20,434 nucleotides of DNA from NCBI GenBank assembly GCA_002451855.1, contig DKDS01000082.1, positions 1 through 20,434 on the forward strand. Direction: 5' to 3'. The translations under genes were made by a program, and so were the position numbers. A model generated the notes under the pieces. The model searched no databases. It saw nothing but the letters and a program-made list of their open reading frames with translations, and was not told where the DNA came from. How positions within the stretch are numbered: the first letter of the stretch is position 1; each line of letters begins with the position of its first letter. Shown here piece by piece: positions 14,176-20,434 of the stretch. This stretch comes from Ruminococcaceae bacterium UBA6842. Its GTDB lineage: Bacteria > Bacillota > Clostridia > Oscillospirales > Acutalibacteraceae.

Positions 14176-17164
14176 AGCCGTGAAAATCTTATTAAAATAC
14201 AAGGAAGTAATATCCTATCTGTTTTTCGGCGGAGTAACTACTGCTGTAAACTGGATAGTTTATATTATCTGCGTTAAGCTGTTTCAGATTGATATGACGC
14301 TTGGAAATGCTATTGCTTGGATTCTCGCGGTAGCAACGGCTTATATAACAAACAAGCTTTTTGTCTTTGAAAGCAAAGCGCACACCGTCGGTGAAATAGT
14401 AAGAGAGGTCGTTTCGTTTCTGGGAGCGCGCATTGCAACCGGAATTATTGAAATAGTTTTCCCGACCCTTCTTTTCAAGCTTGGTATCAAATTCACTGTG
14501 TTTGGAATACAGGGCTTCGGCGCAAAGGTAATCGTAAGCGTCGCTGTAATAATTCTGAACTATGTTTTAAGCAAGCTTTGGATATTTAAAGACAACAAAA
14601 ATAAAAGCCCTCGTTCCTCAAAAAATCTCACTGTATATTTAGCCTCGTTTCTTTTGCCTGCCGCCGTTATAACAGCGGTTTTCTTTGCCCTCGGAATTAC
14701 ACCGTTCGGAAATTACAGCGCCGCCGCCGAGGACGCCAATATACAGTATCTTGATCTTTTTCAATATTTCAGAAATGTGCTTAAATCCGAAGATTCATTT
14801 GTATACAGCTTCAATCACTTCTTAGGCTCCACAGCTATTGCCACCTTTGCGTATTATCTCAGTTCACCGTTCAATTTGCTTATTCTTCTTTTTAAAAAGG
14901 GCGATGAAAGTCTCTTTTTGTCTTTGCTAATTCTTTTGAAAATTTCTCTCAGCGGACTGACCTGCTCCGTATATTTAAAAAACCGCTTTGAGAAGCTTTC
15001 GCCCTTGTTCACGGTAATCCTTTCAAGCGGTTATGCCCTTATGCATTATACAATGGATCAATCCTCAAACGTTATGTGGCTCGACGGTGTTTATCTGCTC
15101 CCTCTTATGCTGTTAGGCGCTTATCAGATAGTGATTAAAGGGCACAGCGGTCTTTTTGTTGCTTCACTGTTTATTTCCATAACTTCAAACTGGTATTCGG
15201 GATACTTTAATTGCATAGCTGTTGCGGTGTACTTTTTCTTTGAACTGTTGGTTATGAATTACAGCAGAACCGACCGAAAGGAAAAATTCAATCGGTTCAT
15301 TGCGTTAGCTTGGCGCAGTGCCGTAGGAGTGGGGCTAAGCGGAACAATATTCATTCCCGCGATACTTGCGCTTAACGACGGCAAGGGTCAGCTTTCAATT
15401 CTTATTGACAACAGCTTTAACGCAAATATTCTCAATGTGTTTCAGGGCTTTGCGGCCGGCAATATCGGTTGGACAAGCAGTATGCTCTTCCTTTTTTGCG
15501 GTTCATTTGCTTTTTTGGGTGCTGCCCTTTATTTTGCAGACCGCAGCCGAACCCCGAGAGAACGCTTCGGCTCTGCGGCGGCGGCGCTGTTTATGATACT
15601 TCTTGCATATTACAGACCGCTTGAATTTATAGCCGACGGATTTCGCAATGCCGGTTCATATTCTTACCGTTTTGCTTATATAATCACATTTTATGTGATT
15701 TTCTTTGCCGCAAGCTTTTATCAAAAGGACCCCGACAAAAAGTCTTTCAAATATATTTACACTGCCTGCGTTTGCGTCCTGTTGATGATTTTAAGCAACT
15801 TCATTGACGGAAGTGTGGTTTCGCTGACCAAAATTGCCGAAACCTCCGCGGTGCTGTTACTTATTTCATTAATTGTAAGCAAAATAGTATTAATCGCAAA
15901 AGACCGTACAGGTAAGCGTAATTTTAAATTGTTGCTGTCCGTCCTGCTTGTCGGCACCGTGTCTGTTGAATTGTTTTTTAACGGATACTTTATTTTAAAA
16001 ACACGAATTGCGGCAACAGATGTAAAGGTATATAAAGAATATGTAAATACCCATACCGAGCTTGCAAATCAGCTTAAAAGCTATGATGGCTCCTTTTACC
16101 GCACCGCACAAACGGAATATCGTTTTCAGAATAAGGATACGCACATTACCGCGAATTACAACGACCCGTTAGCATACGGATTTAAAGGCATTTCATTTTA
16201 CACCTCAACCTATGATAATAAACAGGCTGAGCTTATACAAAATCTCGGATATTCAAGTATACCGGAAATAGCAATAAATAACACAAGAATACTCAGCAGC
16301 GATTCACTTCTCGGGACAAAATATATATTATCGTCAGATACTATTAACGGGCTTGAGGAAGTAGAGGAGCTCAAAGAGCTTGACGGTATAAAAACCTATC
16401 TCAATCCTTTTGCGCTTAATAATGCGGTAGTATATCCCAATTCCGATTTAAAGGCTGATTTTAACGGAGATCCGTTTGAATATCAAAATCAATTATTCAG
16501 CCAGCTTGCCGGAAAAAAGGTTTCCGTTTTCAAAAAACTCGACTCCGCAGGGGTAAAAACCGACAAAGGAATGGTATATACAGTCCCCGGCTGTAATAAG
16601 GATGAGATAATTTACTTCTATGCCGAATCCGATTACTACCTCGACACAAATGTTTACGCAAACAGTAAATTAATATCAAAGTACCTGTGCTGGCTCTCCC
16701 CCAAATCGTTAATGCTTCCGTTCAGCACCGAAAAGACCGAGGTTTTGTTTGAAAACACCGGCGAAAATCTTAAGAATGTAACATTTTACAAGCTTGACCT
16801 TTCCTTATTGGGAGAGATAAGCAGCAAGCTTAATTCAAATTCGGCTGACAAATCGGATATACAAAACGGCCATGCCGCTTTCAGCGTAAACGGGACGACA
16901 GGCTCCCGCTTGCTTATTCAAATACCCGCAGAAAAAGGTTGGACAGTAACGCTTAACGGAAAACCCGCAAAAGATGTGCAAAAATTTGCGGATTGTCTGT
17001 ATTCAATAGGGCTTGAAGACGGTGAATGTGAGATTGAATTGGATTATACCCTGCCCGGCGCCAAGCTCGGAATAATCGTTTCGGCAGCTTCGCTGACTTT
17101 GGCTGTTGCCGCAGGCTTTATCCGTATTCTGAAAAAGCGCAAAGCGCAAATCCGCTCCTTATGA
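14156..17164 (+). CDS. GtrA flippase domain fused to YfhO-type GT-C membrane glycosyltransferase
   Basis: A polytopic membrane protein of about 1002 residues. Residues 16-146 form a complete GtrA/GtcA-type domain of four TM helices (YLFFGGVTTAVNWIVYIICV, then NAIAWILAVATAYITNKLFVF, and a final LNYVLSKLWIFKD). GtrA proteins are thought to flip polyprenyl-linked sugars. A short basic linker (147-157) leads to a YfhO-family region. That region has TM helices to about residue 635, including the first outer loop EDANIQYLDLFQYFR (192-206) with acidic residues at 192/193, and the family signature FAYYLSSPFNLL (231-242). An extracellular domain (about 640-970) and a final TM helix (about 973-993) before a basic tail complete the protein. 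In Bacillus and Listeria, GT2 plus YfhO-type GT-C pairs glycosylate lipoteichoic acid. The fusion, next to a GT2 gene, suggests flipping and transfer in one chain. The start is ATG 14156 (AGGA 11 bases upstream); 14147, 14165 or a TTG at 14135 are possible. Confidence 0.85.
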   Translation: MKIMDSKAVKILLKYKEVISYLFFGGVTTAVNWIVYIICVKLFQIDMTLGNAIAWILAVATAYITNKLFVFESKAHTVGEIVREVVSFLGARIATGIIEIVFPTLLFKLGIKFTVFGIQGFGAKVIVSVAVIILNYVLSKLWIFKDNKNKSPRSSKNLTVYLASFLLPAAVITAVFFALGITPFGNYSAAAEDANIQYLDLFQYFRNVLKSEDSFVYSFNHFLGSTAIATFAYYLSSPFNLLILLFKKGDESLFLSLLILLKISLSGLTCSVYLKNRFEKLSPLFTVILSSGYALMHYTMDQSSNVMWLDGVYLLPLMLLGAYQIVIKGHSGLFVASLFISITSNWYSGYFNCIAVAVYFFFELLVMNYSRTDRKEKFNRFIALAWRSAVGVGLSGTIFIPAILALNDGKGQLSILIDNSFNANILNVFQGFAAGNIGWTSSMLFLFCGSFAFLGAALYFADRSRTPRERFGSAAAALFMILLAYYRPLEFIADGFRNAGSYSYRFAYIITFYVIFFAASFYQKDPDKKSFKYIYTACVCVLLMILSNFIDGSVVSLTKIAETSAVLLLISLIVSKIVLIAKDRTGKRNFKLLLSVLLVGTVSVELFFNGYFILKTRIAATDVKVYKEYVNTHTELANQLKSYDGSFYRTAQTEYRFQNKDTHITANYNDPLAYGFKGISFYTSTYDNKQAELIQNLGYSSIPEIAINNTRILSSDSLLGTKYILSSDTINGLEEVEELKELDGIKTYLNPFALNNAVVYPNSDLKADFNGDPFEYQNQLFSQLAGKKVSVFKKLDSAGVKTDKGMVYTVPGCNKDEIIYFYAESDYYLDTNVYANSKLISKYLCWLSPKSLMLPFSTEKTEVLFENTGENLKNVTFYKLDLSLLGEISSKLNSNSADKSDIQNGHAAFSVNGTTGSRLLIQIPAEKGWTVTLNGKPAKDVQKFADCLYSIGLEDGECEIELDYTLPGAKLGIIVSAASLTLAVAAGFIRILKKRKAQIRSL

Positions 17165-17200
17165 GAAGCCTCGGTATAAAAACCAAAATTTGAGACAAGT

Positions 17201-17299
17201 GAGAATAAGCGAGGAAAAACGAGAAAAAACGAGTATTTAAGAGTTTTTTAAAACACAATATATTTTTTGTCAGAAAAATGTAGATTTTTCGCAAATTTA
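17201..17299 (+). repeat. Helically phased A/T-tracts upstream of the pot promoter
   Basis: GAG triplets recur exactly every 10 bases at 17201, 17211, 17221, 17231 and 17241, each followed by an A- or T-rich tail. Further A/T-tracts at 17263-17268, 17274-17278, 17285-17289 and 17294-17299 continue a spacing near 10-11 bases up to the -35 box. Phased A-tracts bend DNA and can raise promoter activity like an UP element; that role here is inference. Confidence 0.55.
17273..17290. repeat. Perfect 7-bp inverted repeat before the pot promoter
   Basis: GAAAAAT (17273-17279) and ATTTTTC (17284-17290) flank a 4-base GTAG loop, 11 bases upstream of the -35 box. It could be an operator or a weak end for the upstream transcript. 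The stem is almost all A-T, so it is a poor intrinsic terminator. No better terminator was found after the GtrA-YfhO gene. Confidence 0.35.
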
Positions 17300-17301
17300 A
17301 C

Positions 17302-17330
17302 TTGACATTTTAATGTTTTAATAGTATAGT
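17302..17330 (+). promoter_or_regulatory. Strong sigma-A promoter of the potABC operon
   Basis: Consensus -35 TTGACA (17302-17307), 17-base spacer, and -10 TATAGT (17325-17330), one mismatch from consensus. Transcription should begin at about 17337, leaving a leader of about 200 bases before potA. Confidence 0.85.
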
Positions 17331-17336
17331 CAATAT

Positions 17337-17538
17337 TTAGTTAGACATTGAACAAAATATGTTTAAGCATCTGTGTAGAGAGCAGTTTCAGATTTTATGC
17401 CGTAGTTTCGGGTCAGAGGACCTTTGAAAACTATGAAAAACCCTTTGTTCAGGGCATATTACGAAGAGCCTGCGGGTATCGCACGGGGAAAATTATTCTT
17501 GTGTCGGCACTTGAGTGTTGAACAAAGGGGGATGCTTT
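17337..17538 (+). promoter_or_regulatory. Structured potA leader with alternative pairings (riboswitch-like)
   Basis: TTGAACAAA occurs twice, at 17348-17356 and 17518-17526. Between them, CCCTTTGTTCA (17441-17451) can pair either with the first copy (8-9 bp, closing a domain of about 105 nt) or with the second copy as TGAACAAAGGG (17519-17529, a perfect 11 bp). The second pairing covers the potA SD, AAAGGGGG at 17524-17531, which is 7 bases before the start codon. Inside the closed domain are a stem at 17367-17400 (ATCTG/CAGAT) and a strong hairpin at 17401-17435 (CGTAGTTT/AAACTATG, with inner GGTC/GACC and an AGAG loop). A further small hairpin is TGCG/CGCA at 17471-17483. The layout is that of a translational on/off switch. 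It was not recognised as a known riboswitch class; ligand and function are unknown. Confidence 0.55.
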
Positions 17539-19119
17539 ATGGAAAAAAACAATATTGTAGAGCTCAAAAATGTATCTGTCGCGTTTGACGGCGAGCAGGT
17601 TTTGGACGGTCTCGACCTTGAAATAAGGGATAAGGAGTTTATAACTCTTCTCGGTCCCTCGGGCTGCGGAAAGACCACCACCCTGCGGCTTATCGCCGGA
17701 TTTTTGGAACCGGACAGCGGCGATATTTCATTTGAGGGTGAAAAAATTAATGGTGTTCCTGCTTACAAACGGCAGGTGAACACCATTTTTCAGCGTTATG
17801 CGCTGTTTCCGCACCTTAATGTGTACGAAAACATCGCTTTCGGTCTGCGTGTTAAAAAACGCCCCGAGAAAGAGGTAAAGGAAAAGGTTGCCGAAATGTT
17901 AAAGCTCGTTAATTTAAGCGGCTTTGAAAAAAGGCATGTCGATACTCTTTCGGGCGGTCAGCAGCAGCGTGTTGCCATAGCCAGAGCAATAGCTAATCAC
18001 CCGAAGGTATTGCTGCTTGACGAACCGCTTGCGGCGCTTGACCTTAAGCTTCGCAAGGATATGCAGAAGGAGCTTAAAAAAATTCAGCGCCAGCTCGGTA
18101 TTACATTTGTTTTTGTAACGCACGATCAGGAAGAGGCGCTGACCATGTCCGACACCATCGTCGTCATGAACAAGGGCAAGATCCAGCAGATCGGCACGCC
18201 GACCGAAATTTACCGCAACCCCGTCAACGAATTTGTCGCCAAGTTCATCGGCGAGACGAACATCATCGACGGTGTCATGCTCGAAGACGACCTCGTTATG
18301 TTCGAGGATAAGAAGTTCGCCTGCCGCGCCCGCGGTTACAGCAAGAATGAAAAGGTCGACGTCGTCATCCGCCCCGAGCACCTCGACATCGTCCCGCGCG
18401 CCGAAGGCATGCTCAAGGGCACGGTCAAGTCCCAGCTCTTCAAGGGCATGCACTATGAGACGATGGTCGAGACCCGCGTCGGTACGTCCATCACCGTGAA
18501 GATGCAGGTCTCGCATGACCGCCCCGTCTACAACGAGGAAAAGGGCGAGAAGATCAGCGCGAACGCGTTCCTGCTCGACGTCGAGGACGTGGAAGAGCTC
18601 GACGACGCCAAGGTCGTCGCCCTCGCCTCCGCCGAGGCGTGGGACGCCGAGACCGAGGAACCCATCTCCATCAAGACCGTCGAATACGACATCAAGCCAG
18701 AGACCGGCAACTACACCGTGACCTTTGCCACCGCGAACGATACGTCCATCACCGTCAAGGTGCTCGTCGTGGCGCAGAACCGCGTCGAGAGCAAGGTCTA
18801 TCAGGAAGAAATTTACGCGATGAACTTCTTCAAGAAGGTCGAGGACATTCAGGAGAGCATCGCGCTCGACACCGATCTTGAGACCTGGGCCAGCGCGTCG
18901 GCGTGGTCCCTCGAAGACGGCGAGCAGGTCGAGATCACGGACGTCAAGTACGACTTTGACCCCGAGACCATCACCCCGGGCGTCTACGACGTGACCTTCT
19001 CCACCGAGGGCTACGAGTACAAGGTCTCCACCACCCACGCCTTTGAAGAGGGCGAGCAGGTCGGCCTTGTCTTCCGTCCCGAGGACATCCACGTGATGAA
19101 GAAGGAGGGCCAGTGGTGA
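17539..19119 (+). CDS. potA: Spermidine/putrescine ABC transporter ATPase PotA with extended C-terminal region
   Basis: Cytoplasmic ATPase energising polyamine import through PotB/PotC. The ABC domain is intact: Walker A GPSGCGKT (39-46), Q-loop Q85, signature LSGGQ (137-141), Walker B LLLDEP (158-163) and H-loop H195. The TOBE domain follows (VVIRPEHLDIV at about 275-285, KGTVKSQLFKGMHYETMVE, and the end GLVFRPEDIHVMKK). PotA is normally about 350 residues; this one is 526. Without the insertion at about 315-490 it would be about 350. The inserted part is two tandem Ig-like repeats. Start ATG 17539 has a strong SD. Codon use changes sharply at about codon 195: 9 of 20 third positions are G/C in 18061-18120 and 18 of 20 in 18121-18180. 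The protein may be a recombinant of two potA genes or an assembly joint. Confidence 0.88.
   Translation: MEKNNIVELKNVSVAFDGEQVLDGLDLEIRDKEFITLLGPSGCGKTTTLRLIAGFLEPDSGDISFEGEKINGVPAYKRQVNTIFQRYALFPHLNVYENIAFGLRVKKRPEKEVKEKVAEMLKLVNLSGFEKRHVDTLSGGQQQRVAIARAIANHPKVLLLDEPLAALDLKLRKDMQKELKKIQRQLGITFVFVTHDQEEALTMSDTIVVMNKGKIQQIGTPTEIYRNPVNEFVAKFIGETNIIDGVMLEDDLVMFEDKKFACRARGYSKNEKVDVVIRPEHLDIVPRAEGMLKGTVKSQLFKGMHYETMVETRVGTSITVKMQVSHDRPVYNEEKGEKISANAFLLDVEDVEELDDAKVVALASAEAWDAETEEPISIKTVEYDIKPETGNYTVTFATANDTSITVKVLVVAQNRVESKVYQEEIYAMNFFKKVEDIQESIALDTDLETWASASAWSLEDGEQVEITDVKYDFDPETITPGVYDVTFSTEGYEYKVSTTHAFEEGEQVGLVFRPEDIHVMKKEGQW
18115..18140. other. Abrupt composition and codon-usage break inside potA
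   Basis: Counted by hand, 17881-17940 has 23 G/C of 60 and 18481-18540 has 35 of 60. Third-position G/C goes from 9 of 20 to 18 of 20 within two successive 20-codon blocks, with the switch around the H-loop codons at 18115-18140. All sequence to the right, including potB and potC, keeps the GC3-rich style; all to the left keeps the AT-rich style. The frame is unbroken across the joint, which lies in the most conserved part of the gene. This is where homologous recombination or a misassembly between two potA genes would be expected. Confidence 0.8.
18481..19008 (+). repeat. Two tandem Ig-like repeats of about 86-90 residues inserted in PotA
   Basis: Unit 1 is residues 315-400 and unit 2 is 401-490. 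Shared landmarks are TSITVK at 316 and 402; VEDV/VEDI at 348 and 434; ASAEAW/ASASAW at 363 and 451; YD..PET at 383 and 471; and Y.VTF.T at the unit ends. The 14-base stretch ACGTCCATCACCGT recurs at both unit starts, so the copies arose by duplication. The pattern resembles bacterial Ig-like/DUF5011-type domains, which are normally extracellular. Confidence 0.7.
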
Positions 19120-19952
19120 AGAGCTTTCGTTCCATGACTTACCCGTATATCGCGTGGATCATCGCGATCATCGTGGTGCCGATGCTCCTGATCGTGCTCT
19201 ATGCTTTCACAACCTCGGGAAACTCGGTGCTGACGTTCCAGTTCACCTTTGAAAACTTCGCCCGCTTTGTCACGGACAAGGTCTTTATGGATGTGCTGCT
19301 GCGTTCGCTCTACATCGCGCTCATCACAACGCTCATCTGCGTCGTGCTCGGCTACCCCATCGCCTATGTCATCGCGCAGCGCGGCGGCCGCAGCAACACG
19401 ATCTTGATCCTGCTCATCACCATGCCGACCTGGGTCAACATGCTGGTGCGCACCTATGCGTGGATGGGCATTTTACAGGACGAAGGCGTGCTCAACACCA
19501 TCCTCTCGTGGTTCGGCATCGGCCCCGTGTCGATGATCCATACGAGCTTTGCCGTTATTCTCGGCATGGTCTATAACTTCATTCCCTTTATGATCCTGCA
19601 GATCCACACGTCCCTTGCCAAGATGGACAAGAGCCTGCTCGAGGCCGCGAGCGACCTCGGTGCGACGCCAGTGCAGGCCTTCCTGCGCGTCACGCTGCCG
19701 CTCTCGCTTCCCGGCGTCATCTCCGGCATTACGCTCGTGTTCCTGCCCGCGGTGTCGAGCTTCTTCATTCCGAAGCTCCTTGGCGGCGGACAGTACGTCC
19801 TCGTCGGCAACATCATCGAAACGCAGTTCCTCACCACCGGCGACTGGAACTTTGGCTCGGCCATCTCGCTCATCATGGCGGTCATCATCATGATCTCGAT
19901 GTGGCTGACGCGCAAGGCGGACGTCCAGGTCGCCTCGCAGGGAAAGGAGTGA
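19116..19952 (+). CDS. potB: Spermidine/putrescine ABC transporter permease PotB
   Basis: Membrane permease subunit that with PotC forms the channel for polyamine uptake. It has 278 residues with six expected TM helices, the first at about 11-31. The EAA coupling loop that docks on PotA is EAASDLGATPVQAFLRVTLP (176-195), followed by LSLPG. The start is GTG 19116, overlapping the potA stop as GTGA, with SD AAGGAGG 7 bases upstream; a GTG one codon earlier would leave only 4 bases. Codon use is strongly GC3-rich, as in the second half of potA and unlike the rest of the window. Confidence 0.95.
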   Translation: MKSFRSMTYPYIAWIIAIIVVPMLLIVLYAFTTSGNSVLTFQFTFENFARFVTDKVFMDVLLRSLYIALITTLICVVLGYPIAYVIAQRGGRSNTILILLITMPTWVNMLVRTYAWMGILQDEGVLNTILSWFGIGPVSMIHTSFAVILGMVYNFIPFMILQIHTSLAKMDKSLLEAASDLGATPVQAFLRVTLPLSLPGVISGITLVFLPAVSSFFIPKLLGGGQYVLVGNIIETQFLTTGDWNFGSAISLIMAVIIMISMWLTRKADVQVASQGKE

Positions 19953-19959
19953 GAAGCGC

Positions 19960-20434
19960 ATGAAAAAGAAAACCTCCGTCGGCTCGAAGATCATCCTGAC
20001 GCTCACGATGCTCTTCTTCTACCTCCCCATCCTCTATATCATCGTCTTTTCGTTCAACGATTCCCGCTCGCTGACAAAGTTCGGCGGCTTCTCGCTGCGC
20101 TGGTGTGAAAAGATGTTCGCCGACTCGACGATGATGGAGGCCGTGCTCTACACGGTCATCATCGCCGTCATCGCAACGGTCGTCGCGACGGTCGTCGGCA
20201 CGATCACTGCCATCGGCCTCTCCAAATCCCGCAAGGTCGTACAGAAGATGGTCGAGCGCATCAATGACCTACCCGTGATGAACCCCGATATCGTCACGGC
20301 CATCTCGCTTCTGATGTTTTTCAGTGTGCTCACGGTCAAAAAAGGCTTCGGCACGCTGCTCATCGCGCATATCATGTTCTGCATCCCCTACGTGATGCTC
20401 TCCGTTACGCCGAAGCTCCGCTCGCTCGACCCCA
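19960..20434 (+). CDS. potC: Spermidine/putrescine ABC transporter permease PotC, cut by window end
   Basis: The first 158 residues of the second permease subunit. It begins MKKKTSVGSKIILTLTMLFF, with TM helix 1 at about 9-31 and the typical PotC sequence FYLPILYIIVFSFNDSRS. Next come the second helix (about 61-83) and the block NDLPVMNPDIVTAISLLMFF (104-123), which is well conserved in PotC. The sequence ends before the EAA loop. SD AAAGGAG lies over the potB stop, 10 bases before ATG 19960; potB ends 7 bases upstream. A potD gene for the binding protein would be expected next. Codon use is GC3-rich, like potB. Confidence 0.94.
   Translation, partial: MKKKTSVGSKIILTLTMLFFYLPILYIIVFSFNDSRSLTKFGGFSLRWCEKMFADSTMMEAVLYTVIIAVIATVVATVVGTITAIGLSKSRKVVQKMVERINDLPVMNPDIVTAISLLMFFSVLTVKKGFGTLLIAHIMFCIPYVMLSVTPKLRSLDP

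Noticed and set aside
17273..17290. The hairpin as an intrinsic terminator for the glycosylation genes
   Set aside because: The stem is 7 bp with only one G-C pair and there is no proper U-run after it, so efficient termination is unlikely. It is kept only as an inverted repeat.
17337..17538. Match of the potA leader to known riboswitches (TPP, SAM, lysine, guanidine-I, preQ1, c-di-GMP) or a T-box
   Set aside because: The characteristic core sequences of those classes, including the T-box GGUGG motif, were not found by eye. A covariance-model search is still needed to exclude divergent members.
17914..19092. A 392-codon open frame on the minus strand opposite potA
   Set aside because: It is antisense to a clear ABC transporter gene. 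It arises because the GC3-rich codons leave few stops on the opposite strand. Its translation is dominated by Asp, Gly, Leu and Val and resembles no family.
1..20434. CRISPR arrays, insertion sequences, phage or toxin-antitoxin genes
   Set aside because: No regularly spaced direct repeats, transposase or integrase motifs, or paired small toxin/antitoxin frames were found on either strand.

Overview
The window looks like a chromosomal segment from a gut-type low-to-mid GC Firmicute of class Clostridia. The best guess is a Ruminococcaceae/Oscillospirales relative. This rests on the ECF transporter module, a ClpE-type unfoldase, a DUF5711-type protein, Gram-positive Shine-Dalgarno (SD) sequences and sigma-A promoters. 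It is inferred from gene content, not from any rRNA marker.

Left part (1-13015, all minus strand): a tightly packed run of thirteen co-directional genes read from a promoter at about 13056-13084. In transcription order these are ruvC, ruvA and ruvB (Holliday-junction processing); glmM (cell-wall precursor synthesis); a class I SAM methyltransferase; ecfA1, ecfA2 and ecfT (energy-coupling factor module for vitamin uptake); truA (tRNA pseudouridylation); a membrane-anchored DUF5711-type beta-propeller; a CvpA-family membrane protein; a ClpE-like AAA+ unfoldase; and a small two-TM membrane protein. The last is interrupted by an in-frame TAA near its start. The first part of an AGCS sodium:amino-acid symporter lies beyond it, cut by the window edge. 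Many pairs overlap or are a few bases apart. Several annotated starts are TTG or GTG, chosen from SD spacing.

Middle part (13140-17164, plus strand): a divergently transcribed two-gene cell-envelope glycosylation unit. A GT2 polyprenyl-phosphate glycosyltransferase overlaps a gene of about 1000 codons. That gene fuses a GtrA-type flippase domain to a YfhO-type GT-C transferase. Together they could charge the lipid carrier, flip it and transfer the sugar outside the membrane.

Right part (17200-20434, plus strand): a polyamine ABC transporter operon potA-potB-potC, with potC cut by the window end. It follows phased A-tracts, a strong sigma-A promoter and a leader of about 200 nt. The leader has mutually exclusive pairings that could hide the potA ribosome-binding site, which is riboswitch-like architecture. 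Two further oddities lie in potA. Codon usage switches abruptly at about codon 195-200, from AT-rich like the rest of the window to strongly GC3-rich, and stays so through potB and potC. This means either recombination/transfer or a chimeric assembly. In addition, the C-terminal TOBE region carries an insertion of about 175 residues made of two tandem Ig-like repeats.

No tRNA, rRNA, CRISPR array, insertion sequence or phage gene was seen.
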